Translations under genes and position numbers: made by a program
In this document: positions 39,092 to 47,501 of the stretch, one piece after another
Numbering within the stretch: position 1 is the first letter of the stretch
Layout of the letters: each line of letters starts with the position of its first letter
DNA from: CAIWHR01 sp963709525
Lineage (GTDB): Bacteria > Pseudomonadota > Gammaproteobacteria > Burkholderiales > Casimicrobiaceae
Direction: 5' to 3'
NCBI GenBank assembly: GCA_963709525.1
Contig: CAVPXB010000002.1
Location: forward strand, 72,995-136,994
Length of the DNA stretch: 64,000 nucleotides
Notes under the pieces: model-generated
The model's database searches: none
What the model was told of the DNA's origin: nothing
Seen by the model: the letters and a program-made list of their open reading frames with translations, nothing else

Positions 39092-39253
39092 GAGGCTGAG
39101 AGTCTTTCGATCATGCCCGCTCATCACGCCGGAAGACGCCCGCTCTTCGTTGCAAATGCTCGCCATAGCCCGAGCTATGGCTGCGCTTTGCGCCTCGATC
39201 GGACGCCTTCTGGCGCGCTGCTCGGACACGCCCGAAAAACTCTCAGCCTCTGA
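39089..39253. repeat. 165-bp imperfect palindrome after moaC
   Basis: The sequence from the moaC stop (GAGAGGCTGAGAGTCTTTCG) is mirrored at the far end (CGAAAAACTCTCAGCCTCTG), and pairing continues inward through most of both arms. The centre is a perfect hairpin, GCCATAGC, CCGA, GCTATGGC (39168-39187 region). The whole element could fold into one long stem. It probably works as a bidirectional terminator and may be a REP/MITE-like dispersed repeat. The remaining bases to the next gene (39254-39344) contain a GGAGGAG site before 39345. Confidence 0.85.
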
Positions 39254-39344
39254 CGCGTCGGTTGGCACACTGCCACAACCGGGTGCAGAATCCGACTCCG
39301 CGTATGCTGCGGTGACTCGGTTTTCCATCCTGGAGGAGAAGCGC

Positions 39345-40288
39345 ATGGATATGACGTTCGTCGTTCGATTCCGGGTCATGGCCGTTGCGGCCGCGCTGCC
39401 GGTCGTCTTCGGCGCTTGCTCGACGCCGCCGGCGTTGCCGGTCGCGCCGGTCGCCGCCGAACCGGCGCTGGTCGTGCAGCAAGTCGCAGCCCCCGTTCCC
39501 GAGCTCTCGCCCGCCCAAGCGAAAGCGCAGGCCCAGAAGCTCGCGATCGAGGCGGCGGACGAGTTGCAGAACGGCGACGAAACGGCAGCCCGCCTGACGC
39601 TCGAAAAGGCACTGGGGCTGGATGCGACGAACGAGCTGGCGCGCAAGTTGAGCGAGCAGATCCGAGCCGATGCCCAGAAGGAACTCGGGCCGGTTTTCTT
39701 CCGGTATACGGTGCAGCGCGACGATTCGCTGTCGAAGCTCGCCCAGCAGTATCTCGGGCGACCGGTTCCGTTTCTACATCCTTGCCAAGTACAACGACAT
39801 GAGCAATCCCGCGCGACTGGCCGCGGGGCAGGTGATCAAGATTCCGGGCCGCGCGCCCGCTGCGGCGGTGGTGGTGGCGCCGGTGGCCCCGGCCAGGCCG
39901 CCGGAAGTGACCGAGACGGTCGCGCGGCCGCCGGCCGCCGATGCCGAGGCAAGGCTGCGCGACGACGCGGCCGAGGCGCTGCGCCGCGGGCGCGAGCTCG
40001 AGGCCAAAGGCAGTTACGAAGCCGCGTATGCGGCGATGAACGATGCGGCTCTGCGTTTTCCGGGCAACGATGCGGTGAGCGCGCCAGCGCGACGCGGCGC
40101 GCGTGGCGCTGATCCGCGCTTACGACCGCGAGGCCGCGCAGGCGTTCCAGCGGCAGAACCTCGATCTCGCGATCGCCAAGTGGGACCGCGTCATCGAACT
40201 CGATCCGGACAATCGCAAGGCACGGCTCGAGCGCGAGCGGGCGCAGGATCTCAAGAAGCGGATGAACGACAAGTTCGGCGCCAAGTGA
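39345..40288 (+). CDS. LysM/TPR-containing lipoprotein, two frame breaks
   Basis: The start has a lipoprotein signal (VVFGACSTPP, Cys followed by Ser, so probably outer membrane). Next come a helical segment with a TPR-like unit (DELQNGDETAARLTLEKALG) and a LysM-like domain (FFRYTVQRDDSLSKLAQQYL, completed after a frame break near 39760 by YILAKYNDMSNPARLAAGQV). A Pro/Ala linker leads to further TPR-like repeats, and a second break near 40090 precedes the end (FQRQNLDLAIAKWDRVIELD). The whole would be about 314 residues. LysM binds peptidoglycan-type glycans. It is convergent with the TPR lipoprotein. Confidence 0.78.
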
Positions 40289-40300
40289 CCGCCGGCGCCA

Positions 40301-41137
40301 TCAGCGAGGTGCCGCGACAGGCTTGCCCGATTCGTCGGCCAGCGCCCGGCGCAACGCCTTCGCGCGCGCCGCCCATTCGGGAACCGATTCGCCGCGCAGC
40401 GCGAGCGCGGCATCGTACAGCGTGAGCGCCTGTTCGCGGGCGCCGCCGGCTTCGAGTTCCCGCGCCTTGTCGTAAACGGCGGCGCCGATGCGTCGCCGCG
40501 CCGTGCGGTTGCCGGGGTTGGACGCGACCCAGTCGCGCAAGTCGCGCAGGCCACCGGCGATGTCGCCGGCGGACAGCATCTCCAGCGCCTGCTCGATGTC
40601 GTAGCCGTCGCCGCTCGGTTCGACCGGCATTGCGCGAGCCGTCGCGCCCGGCGCGGGTGCCGTGCCTTCAGGGCGTGCGCGGGCGGCCCGATCCTGCTGG
40701 ATGCGCGCGTATTTCTGCCGGTCGAGTTCGCGCGCCGCGCGCGCAGCCTCGTCGTTGCCCGGGTCGAGCGCCAGCGCCCGAAGGAACGCCTGCAGCGCAC
40801 GCTCCGTCTGTCCGCTGCGCCGGGCTGCCCTGCCGGCGTCGAGGCTCTCCTGCGTTGCCCGCGCTTTCGCCGCCAGCGCAGCGTCCCGCTGTTGGCGGAA
40901 CGCGGGTTCCCGTGGGTCGAGCAGCATCAGGATATGCCACTCTGTCGCCGCGGCGGCGAGATCGCCGGCGTCACCGTACTGCCGGGCGAGTTGGCGATGG
41001 CGTGCGATCGACTGCTCGACCGCCGGGCTTCCCGTCGCTGCGGAACGAGGCTCGGCGACGATGTCGGGGGCCGGTGGCAGCGGTGCGCAGGCGACGAGCG
41101 CGAGCGGAACAACGATCCAGGCGACGCGCGTGCGCAA
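40301..41137 (-). CDS. TPR lipoprotein of unknown function
   Basis: This is a 278-residue protein with a lipobox (PLALVACAPLPP) and TPR-like helices such as HRQLARQYGDAGDLAAAATE, RRSGQTERALQAFLRALALD and LEAGGAREQALTLYDAALAL. The helices are interrupted by a Pro/Ala linker at about 155-175. It follows the deacetylase by 8 bases on the same strand, forming the third gene of a kinase-deacetylase-TPR operon. I recognise no named family; a scaffold role at the outer membrane is inferred. Confidence 0.75.
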   Translation of the reverse strand: MRTRVAWIVVPLALVACAPLPPAPDIVAEPRSAATGSPAVEQSIARHRQLARQYGDAGDLAAAATEWHILMLLDPREPAFRQQRDAALAAKARATQESLDAGRAARRSGQTERALQAFLRALALDPGNDEAARAARELDRQKYARIQQDRAARARPEGTAPAPGATARAMPVEPSGDGYDIEQALEMLSAGDIAGGLRDLRDWVASNPGNRTARRRIGAAVYDKARELEAGGAREQALTLYDAALALRGESVPEWAARAKALRRALADESGKPVAAPR

Positions 41138-41145
41138 CGCGGTTC

Positions 41146-42168
41146 CTACTTCGAACCCACCGGCACGAAGGTGACGAGCTTGGCACGGAACGCATCCAGC
41201 GAGTCGGTGCCGAAGACCATGCTCCGCCGCAACAGGAACGGATGCGCGAACGAGCCGTTGCCGCCTGCGGTCACCGTCATTCCCTGTACGACGCTGCGGC
41301 GCTGCAGTTCGCCGATCACCACGTCGTTGACGTCGCCGTACGGATACGCGAACGTCGTGCTGGCGATGGACAGGCGGTCCCTGAGCGCGTTGACCGGCGC
41401 CTCCACTTCGCGCCGGATGCGGTCGCGGTACTGGCTGTCGGTTTCTCCGGCGAGACGCAGGGCGAGGTTGGCATGCGTCTTCGAGTGCGGCTGGATGTCG
41501 ATCAGTCCCGACGCCTGCATGTCCTTCATCTGCGCCCAGTTGAGCGCGTCCCGGGCGCCGACGAAATCGCTGTACAGGAACAGCGTGGCGGGAAAGCCAT
41601 GCCGGGCGAGGATCGGATACGCGACCTCCCAGGTGGACCGGTAGCCGTCGTCGATGGTGATCGCGACCGAGCGCTTCGGCAACGGCTCGGCGCCGCGCAG
41701 GAATGCGGCCAGCCGCGAGAGCGTGATCACCGTGTAGCCATTGCGCGCGAGCCAGTCCATCTGCGCTTCGAAGGTGGCCGCGGTCACCGTCAGCGGGCTC
41801 GCGCGCGGCCCGAAGCGGTGGTAACAGAGTATCGGGATCGCCTGGTAGCCGTCGGGCCGGACGCCGCCCGGGTTGAACGCACGCAGCGGGATGACGATGA
41901 TCTGCCCCGGCTCGAAGGCGTCGCGGCCGTTCTGTTCGGCGATCCAGAATCCCTTGCTCCGATCGCCGAGAAATCGTTCGGCCAGCAGGGCGGGCGTGTC
42001 GCCGCTCGCGGCCTGCACCAGCACGAAATCGTCGTCACGCGCCAGCACGGCGCCCGCATCGGCGCTTGCGGGCGGTGGCGACGAATCGGGCCGGACCGGC
42101 GCTTCGCTGCAGCCCTGCAGCACGGCCGCTGCCAGGACGAGACAGAACCAGAAGCCGCGGCTAGACAT
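41146..42168 (-). CDS. Polysaccharide deacetylase lipoprotein with LysM-like domain
   Basis: This is a 340-residue lipoprotein (lipobox LAAAVLQGCSEAP). Residues about 45-95 are LysM-like (VLVQAASGDTPALLAERFLG ... FEPGQIIVIP). The NodB-type deacetylase domain follows: PILCYHRFG, the catalytic Asp pair in AITIDDGYRSTWE, the metal-binding His pair in QPHSKTHANLAL and TFAYPYGDVNDVV. It removes acetyl groups from N-acetylated polysaccharide, possibly peptidoglycan or an exopolysaccharide. Its start overlaps the kinase stop by eight bases, so the two are translated together. Confidence 0.88.
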   Translation of the reverse strand: MSSRGFWFCLVLAAAVLQGCSEAPVRPDSSPPPASADAGAVLARDDDFVLVQAASGDTPALLAERFLGDRSKGFWIAEQNGRDAFEPGQIIVIPLRAFNPGGVRPDGYQAIPILCYHRFGPRASPLTVTAATFEAQMDWLARNGYTVITLSRLAAFLRGAEPLPKRSVAITIDDGYRSTWEVAYPILARHGFPATLFLYSDFVGARDALNWAQMKDMQASGLIDIQPHSKTHANLALRLAGETDSQYRDRIRREVEAPVNALRDRLSIASTTFAYPYGDVNDVVIGELQRRSVVQGMTVTAGGNGSFAHPFLLRRSMVFGTDSLDAFRAKLVTFVPVGSK

Positions 42169-43828
42169 GGCGCGTCGCGTCGCCATCGAAGACTGCTGCG
42201 TCCGAGGCCGGATGCGCCGCCAGCGGCGCCGGTGGCGGCGGCGCGTCGTGCCGCGCCTGCAGCGCGGACGCGGCCTGATCGAACGACGCATACAACTCGC
42301 CCAGTTCGTCGGTGCGCGCGTCGGCGATCCGGTAGTCGTAGCGGCCCGCGGCCAGTTCGGCGAGCGAGTTTTGCAACACGCGCATCGGCCCCATCAGGCG
42401 CCGCGCGAGCAGGTAGGTGCCGCCGGCCACGGCGGCACTGGTGACGAGCGTCAGCACGCCCAGCAACGCCAGCATCAACCTTGCGACGGCCGCCAGCGGC
42501 GCCTCGTAGATGCCGAGATGGACACGGCCGATCTCCTTGCCCTGGAACAGTACCGGCGTGCCGAAATCGAGCACATTGCGTCCGTCGGCGATCCGGTGTT
42601 GGACGACCTGGACCTCGGCGTCACCGGAGGTCACGGCCGTCGCCGCGGGCGGCGCATATTTCTGCGCGACCTCCGCGGCGACGTTGCTGCCGCGCACGAT
42701 GCCGTCGTGATCGATGACCCGGAGGTAACCGAAATCCTGCCGATCCAGCGTCTCGTGGATGAACACGTCGATGCCATCCCAGTCCTCGGACAGGAGCGGC
42801 ACGGCACTGTGGGTCGCCATGAATTTTGCCAGCGATCCGCCGTAGTCCTGCACCTGGTTCATCATCGCCTGGTACTGTCGCTGGTAGAGGACAGTCGCGG
42901 TCAGCGTCATCGTGAGCGCCACCAGCGCGGTCATCATCAGTGCCCAACGGACGCCGATCGGCAGGCCGCGCCCGGAGCCGTGACGACGTTCCTCATCGGT
43001 CAGTTCCCGCGCGACGCCGATCAATGCCTGTGCGTACTCCTCCCCGGTTGCGAAGCGCTTGTCCGGCTGCTTCTTGAGCGACCGGTCGACGGCGCGCCGC
43101 AGCGAGAGCGGAATCCCGGGCCGCAGCGCGTCCACCGGGGTCGGATCGGCCTGCGCGATCTTGTACGCGACGGTGATGATCGAATCGCCCTCGAAAGGAA
43201 GCACGCCGGTCATCATCCGGTACAGCACGACGCCGACGGAAAAGAGGTCGGAGCGGGCGTCCACGCGGAGGCCGGCCACCTGCTCCGGCGACATGTAGTT
43301 CGGCGTTCCCAGCACGTCGCCGACGCGGGTGTGCTGCGTCTGCTCGCCGACTCCGGAATTCTCGATGTGGCAGATCCCGAAGTCGGTCACCTTTACGGTG
43401 TTGCGGTCCTGCACGAGCAGGATGTTGCCGGGCTTGACGTCGCGATGGACGATGCCCTTGCGGTGTGCGTAGTCGAGCGCGCGCGTGAGCTCGATGCCGA
43501 TATTGACGATCTCGCGCACCGAAAACACCTTGCCGGAACGCATGACGTCGCCGAGCGTCATTCCGTCGACCAGCTCCATCGCGATGTACGGATGCCTGCC
43601 CTCGACGCCGACGTCGAAGATGGTGACGATGTTGGGATGCGACAGCACGCCTGCCGCACGGGCTTCGCGGAGGAACCGGCCGCGATACTGCTCGTCTTCG
43701 GACAGGTGGGGTTTCAGTACCTTGATCGCGAGCGTGCGATCGATCTCGGGATCCCACGCCTTGTAGACGTGGGCCATCGCGCCTTCGCCGATCATTTCGC
43801 GGATCTGGTAACGACCGAGGCGTTCCAT
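42161..43828 (-). CDS. Transmembrane Ser/Thr protein kinase with periplasmic sensor and HAMP
   Basis: This is a 555-residue protein. The eukaryotic-type kinase domain comes first (residues 1-270): Gly loop IGEGAMAHV, Lys36, HRDVKPGN (HRD 128-130), DFG at 149-151 and GTPNYMSPEQV. Helix 1 lies at about 292-315, then a periplasmic domain of about 150 residues (dCache/PAS-like in appearance), helix 2 (LMLALLGVLTLVTSAAVAGG) and a HAMP domain ending in RTDELGELYASFDQA. Bacterial kinases usually carry PASTA repeats outside; a HAMP after the second helix is unusual. It heads the operon with the deacetylase and TPR lipoprotein, divergent from the cyclase-FHA gene. Confidence 0.92.
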   Translation of the reverse strand: MERLGRYQIREMIGEGAMAHVYKAWDPEIDRTLAIKVLKPHLSEDEQYRGRFLREARAAGVLSHPNIVTIFDVGVEGRHPYIAMELVDGMTLGDVMRSGKVFSVREIVNIGIELTRALDYAHRKGIVHRDVKPGNILLVQDRNTVKVTDFGICHIENSGVGEQTQHTRVGDVLGTPNYMSPEQVAGLRVDARSDLFSVGVVLYRMMTGVLPFEGDSIITVAYKIAQADPTPVDALRPGIPLSLRRAVDRSLKKQPDKRFATGEEYAQALIGVARELTDEERRHGSGRGLPIGVRWALMMTALVALTMTLTATVLYQRQYQAMMNQVQDYGGSLAKFMATHSAVPLLSEDWDGIDVFIHETLDRQDFGYLRVIDHDGIVRGSNVAAEVAQKYAPPAATAVTSGDAEVQVVQHRIADGRNVLDFGTPVLFQGKEIGRVHLGIYEAPLAAVARLMLALLGVLTLVTSAAVAGGTYLLARRLMGPMRVLQNSLAELAAGRYDYRIADARTDELGELYASFDQAASALQARHDAPPPPAPLAAHPASDAAVFDGDATRHV

Positions 43829-44028
43829 ACAGCGCGTCTCCACCAAATTGAAGGCTGCCGATCGGCGAAGCGGCCACCATACGGGGAAGTGCCGCCTCCC
43901 GCAAGCGCGAATCGTCGCTGGAATTGAAGTTTGTCCTTGCTCTATACTCTGCCGCCAAACCGCTGACTGCGGCCCGCGCCGGGAAACCCGCAGGTCGTGG
44001 ACGCCCGCATCCCTCCAGATCGCCAGCC
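43829..44028. promoter_or_regulatory. Divergent promoter region of kinase and cyclase-FHA genes
   Basis: These 200 bases separate two genes transcribed in opposite directions. A good -10 element, TATACT at 43943-43948, faces the cyclase gene; no convincing -35 is visible at the correct distance. The shared region makes joint control of the two signalling genes likely. Confidence 0.4.
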
Positions 44029-44920
44029 ATGGAATCGAACGCGTCACGTCACCTTGCCATCGTGTTCGCCGACGTCTCGGGGAGCACACGGCTGTACGAA
44101 ACCCTGGGCGATGTCGAGGCCCTGCGCCTGGTCGGACGCTGCCTCGAGATGGTCCGGCGGAGCAGCGAGGAGCGCGCGGGGCGACTGGTCAGGACGATCG
44201 GCGACGGGGCGCTGGTCATCTTTCCCTACGCGGCGAACGCCGCCTACGCGGCCATCGACATGCAGGCGCGTGTCGCTGCGCTGCGCACCAGCCGGGGCGA
44301 CCCGCTCGCCATCCGGGTCGGGATGCATTTCGGTCCGGTCGTCGGCGACGGCGATGACATCTATGGCGACGCGGTCAATCTGGCATCGCGCCTGTCCGAT
44401 CTCGCCAAGGCCGGCGAGACGCTCATTTCGGCGCTGACCGCCGATGAGTTGCCGGCCGCCCTGAGGGCGCGGACCCGCAACCAGAACGCCTATACGGTCA
44501 AAGGCAAGGCCGAGGACATAGGCATCGTCGAACTCGTCTGGCAGGAATCCGACGCCGACCTGACCGCACTGGCGACCAGACAGACGGTTTCCCAGGCGCA
44601 CCTGCGACTGACGCACGGCGAGCGCAACCTGCAGCTCGACGCGAAGGTTGCGGTGCTGACCATCGGGCGTGAAGTGGGCAACGATCTGGTGGTCGTGAGT
44701 CACGGTGCTTCGCGTCGGCACGCGCGCATCGAGCGCCGTCGCGACAAGTTCGTGCTGGTCGATCAAAGCTCGAACGGAACCTGGTGCACGATCGCCGGCG
44801 ACCAGGAAATCCTGCTGCGGCGCGAGGAGCTCGGTGCTGCGCGGCCGCGGCCACATCAGCTTCGGGCATCCCTACGCCCTCGCACCCTCCGAAGCCCTGC
44901 TGTTTTCCTGCCTCGACTGA
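44029..44920 (+). CDS. Class III adenylate/guanylate cyclase fused to an FHA domain, one frame break
   Basis: This protein has about 297 residues. The N-terminal class III cyclase domain has the metal-binding IVFADVSGSTRLYETLGD, RTIGDGALVIFPYAANAAY and GMHFGPVVGDGDDIYGDAVN. From about residue 195 an FHA domain follows: AVLTIGREVGNDLVVVSHGA, SRRHARIERRRDKFVLVDQS and SNGTW. A frame change near 44832 is needed to finish with HISFGHPYALAPSEALLF. FHA domains bind phosphothreonine, so the divergently encoded Ser/Thr kinase is a natural partner. The product may be cAMP, but the substrate residues were not determined. Confidence 0.87.
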
Positions 44921-44951
44921 CTGCGAGCGTTCGGCGGTTGCCCCGACAATT

Positions 44952-44970
44952 TGGTCCGGTGGTTGGACCA
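44952..44970. promoter_or_regulatory. Candidate GntR/FadR-family operator
   Basis: TGGTCC (44952-44957) and GGACCA (44965-44970) form a perfect inverted repeat with a seven-base spacer. This resembles TGGTnnnACCA sites of FadR/PdhR/LldR-type regulators. It lies immediately before the -35 of the promoter for the GntR gene. Confidence 0.55.
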
Positions 44971-44971
44971 C

Positions 44972-45000
44972 TTGACCGCTGTTTGTCATTGGGGTTACAT
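44972..45000 (+). promoter_or_regulatory. Candidate sigma-70 promoter for the GntR-TRAP-uxaC unit
   Basis: TTGACC (44972-44977), a 17-base spacer and TTACAT (44995-45000) make a good promoter match about 114 bases before the GntR start. The operator adjoins its upstream edge, so autoregulation is likely. Confidence 0.5.
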
Positions 45001-45113
45001 TTGCGCCACATCGCACCTCTGCCGGCAGAGCGGATGGGCGAAATCCCGGAAGCCCGTCGCGTCGGCACCCCGACGCCCCTGCGGCACCGGTCCTTGAGCC
45101 TGGGAGCGTCAGC

Positions 45114-45848
45114 GTGCCGTTGCAGGTCGTGGAAACGCAGCGACTTTACCGCCAGATTGCGGGTCAGATCGTCTCGTTGATCGACCGCGGCGAGTTTGCC
45201 GTCGGTTCCCGCCTGCCGCCCGAGCGCGAACTCGCAAAGCTGCTCGGCGTTTCCCGCACCTCGGTGCGCGAGGCCATCCTGGCGCTCGAAATCGAAGGCC
45301 GCGTCGAAGTTCGGGTCGGCACCGGGATCTTCGTGACTGTCGTCGCAGAAGCGCAGCCGCAGGAAGGCGGGCCCGGCCCGTTCGAGCTTCTCTCCGCCCG
45401 CGAGCTCATCGAAGGCGAGACGGCGGCGCGGGCGGCGCGCTCGATCGATGCCGACACGCTGGAGCGCCTTCGCGACGCCATCGCGACCATGCGCGCCAAC
45501 GACGGCAATTTTGCGGAGCGCGATGCCGCCGACCGCGCCTTCCACGTCGTGATCGCGCACGCGAGCGGCAACAGCGCGCTGGCGCTCGTCGTGGGCATGC
45601 TCTGGGATCAGCGCGGCAGCGGCCTGTGGCCGCAAATCGAAGCTTACTTCCACACTTCCGCGCTGCGCGCGACGACGCTCGATCACCACCAGGCGATCGT
45701 CGATGCACTCGCGGCGCGCGATCCCAAGGCCGCACGTGCGGCCATGTGCCGCCATCTTCACCACGTCGCACACGAGTTTCAGCGGCGGTGGGACGCGATC
45801 GACGCCAGTTCCCCGCGTTTCGGATCCGACCCCGCCGCGAGAAAGCCG
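45114..45848 (+). CDS. GntR-family (FadR subfamily) transcriptional regulator; end not resolved
   Basis: The protein starts at a GTG. The winged helix is QIAGQIVSLIDRGEFAVGSR, LPPERELAKLLGVSRTSVRE, AILALEIEGRVEVRVGTGIF. The C-terminal FCD domain shows ELIEGETAARAARS and metal-binding-type His residues in AFHVVIAHASGN and LDHHQAIVDALAARD. After QRRWDAIDAS no stop occurs in this frame until well into dctP, so the end given is an estimate from family length; an indel has probably hidden the stop. It lies upstream of the TRAP and uxaC genes and probably represses them, lifted by a uronate (inference). Confidence 0.85.
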
Positions 45849-45969
45849 GCCAGCGCCGGATCGAAGTCCGCACGAAGGGCCAAACAGAGAAGACACTGCC
45901 ATCCAAACCGAAGTCAGCATCCAGGCGGCGACCCGCTGCCGGGCGTACCCACGAAGGAGGTTTTACATC

Positions 45970-46950
45970 ATGACTCAAATGCTTCCCCGCATGACCCGCA
46001 TCGCCGCGGCACTCGCCATGGTTGCGGTTGCCCTGCCCGTCGCTGCCAAGGAGTTCCGCAACTCCGACGTCCATCCCGCCGACTACCCGACGGTGATGGC
46101 CGTGAACTACATGAGCGACATCATCAGCAAGAAGACCAACGGCAAGCACACGATCAAGACCTACGTCAGCGGCACGCTGGGCAGCGAGAAGGACACCATC
46201 GAGCAGACCAAGCTCGGCGGACTCGACCTCGTGCGCATCAACGTCGCGCCGATGAACAACATCATCCCCGAGACCATCGTGCCGACGATGCCGTTCCTGT
46301 TCCGGTCGGTCGCGCACATGCGCAAGGTGCTCGACGGCCCGATCGGCGACGAGATCCTGAAGGCGGCCGAGGCGCAGGGCTTCATCGGCCTCGCGTTCTA
46401 CGATGCCGGCGCGCGCTCGATCTACACGGTCAAGAAGCCGGTCAAGTCGCTGGCCGACGCCAAGGGCATGAAGATCCGCGTCCAGCAGTCGGACCTCTGG
46501 GTCTCGCTGCTGCAGGCGATGGGCGCCAACGCGACGCCGATGCCCTACGGCGAGGTCTACACGGCGCTCAAGGTCGGCACCGTCGACGGCGCCGAGAACA
46601 ACTTCCCGTCGTTCGACACCGCGCGCCACTTCGAGGTCGCCAAGTATTACGCGGTGACCGAGCACTCGATGGCGCCGGAAATGCTGCTGATGTCGAAGAA
46701 GGTCTACGACACCCTCACGCCGGAGGAGCAGAAGATCTTCCGCGATGCGGCGAAGGAGTCGGTGCCCTACATGCGCAAGCTGTGGGACGAGAAGGAGGCC
46801 GCATCCAAGGCGAAAGTGATCGCCGGCGGCGCGCAGGTCATCGAGGTCGACAAGAAGTCCTTCCAGGACGTGATGGGTCCCGTGTACGACAAGTTCATCA
46901 CCACGCCGAAGATGAAGGCGATGCTCAAGGCCGTGCAGGACACCAAGTAG
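45970..46950 (+). CDS. dctP: TRAP transporter solute-binding protein (DctP)
   Basis: This is a 326-residue periplasmic protein with a signal peptide ending LPVAAK. Family marks are TNGKHTIKTYVSGTLGSEKD, GLDLVRINVAPMNN, the conserved ligand Arg in AKGMKIRVQQSDLWVSL and PMPYGEVYTALKVGTVDGAE. An excellent GAAGGAGG site precedes the ATG at 45970. With a uronate isomerase downstream and a FadR-type regulator upstream, the likely ligand is a hexuronate such as glucuronate or galacturonate. Confidence 0.93.
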   Translation: MTQMLPRMTRIAAALAMVAVALPVAAKEFRNSDVHPADYPTVMAVNYMSDIISKKTNGKHTIKTYVSGTLGSEKDTIEQTKLGGLDLVRINVAPMNNIIPETIVPTMPFLFRSVAHMRKVLDGPIGDEILKAAEAQGFIGLAFYDAGARSIYTVKKPVKSLADAKGMKIRVQQSDLWVSLLQAMGANATPMPYGEVYTALKVGTVDGAENNFPSFDTARHFEVAKYYAVTEHSMAPEMLLMSKKVYDTLTPEEQKIFRDAAKESVPYMRKLWDEKEAASKAKVIAGGAQVIEVDKKSFQDVMGPVYDKFITTPKMKAMLKAVQDTK

Positions 46951-46961
46951 GCCGTCCAACC

Positions 46962-46990
46962 GCCGCCCGGGGCGTTTCGCTCCGGGCGGC
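46962..46990 (+). terminator. Hairpin between dctP and dctQ (attenuator or mRNA stabiliser)
   Basis: GCCGCCCGG (46962-46970), an 11-base loop and CCGGGCGGC (46982-46990) form a nine-pair GC stem. No T run follows, so it is more likely an mRNA-processing or stabilising hairpin than a full terminator. Confidence 0.5.
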
Positions 46991-47012
46991 TCCACCTCGC
47001 GAGGTCGCCGTC

Positions 47013-47501
47013 ATGTTTACCCGGTTCAATGCCGCGCTGGCGAAAGTCTGCATGGTCGTCGCAGTGATCGGCCTGCTGGTCATCGTCGTCTGCGTGCTGT
47101 ACCAGGTCTTTGGCCGCTACATTTTGAACGACACGCCGACCTGGGCCGAGGCGCTGGCGCTGGTGCTGGTGCTCTGGGTCACGATGCTCGGCGCCGCAGT
47201 GGGCGTCCGCGACGCGGGCCACATCGGCATGGAGTCGCTGCTGGTGTGGGTCTCGGCGAAGACGAGGCACAAACTCGAGATCGTCATCCACATCCTTTCC
47301 GCGATGTTCGGCGCGATGATGGCGTGGCAGGGCAGCATCCTGGCGGAGTCGGTAATGGGCTACAAGATTCCGACGCTGGGCATTCCCGAAGGGCTCAACC
47401 ACGTTCCGGTGGCGATCGCCGGCGTGCTGATCGTGCTGTTCTCCGTCGAACATATCATCGCGCTGTTCAAGGGCGAGGAAGTGGTCCCGTCATGGCACTG
47501 A
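47013..47501 (+). CDS. dctQ: TRAP transporter small permease subunit (DctQ)
   Basis: This is a 162-residue protein with four hydrophobic helices. Family features include VLYQVFGRYILNDTPTWAEA and VTMLGAAVGVRDAGHIGMES. It lies between dctP and dctM; its stop overlaps the dctM start by ten bases, which fits coupled synthesis of the two membrane subunits. Confidence 0.9.
   Translation: MFTRFNAALAKVCMVVAVIGLLVIVVCVLYQVFGRYILNDTPTWAEALALVLVLWVTMLGAAVGVRDAGHIGMESLLVWVSAKTRHKLEIVIHILSAMFGAMMAWQGSILAESVMGYKIPTLGIPEGLNHVPVAIAGVLIVLFSVEHIIALFKGEEVVPSWH

Noticed and set aside
39150..39344. N-terminal extension of the LysM lipoprotein through the palindrome
   Set aside because: The frame is open, but the lipoprotein signal and a strong ribosome-binding site at 39345 mark the real start; the upstream part is the palindromic repeat.
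45114..47501. A single 795-residue GntR-DctQ fusion
   Set aside because: The middle part of this frame covers dctP out of frame and is Arg/His/Gly-rich; dctP and dctQ have their own starts and ribosome-binding sites.
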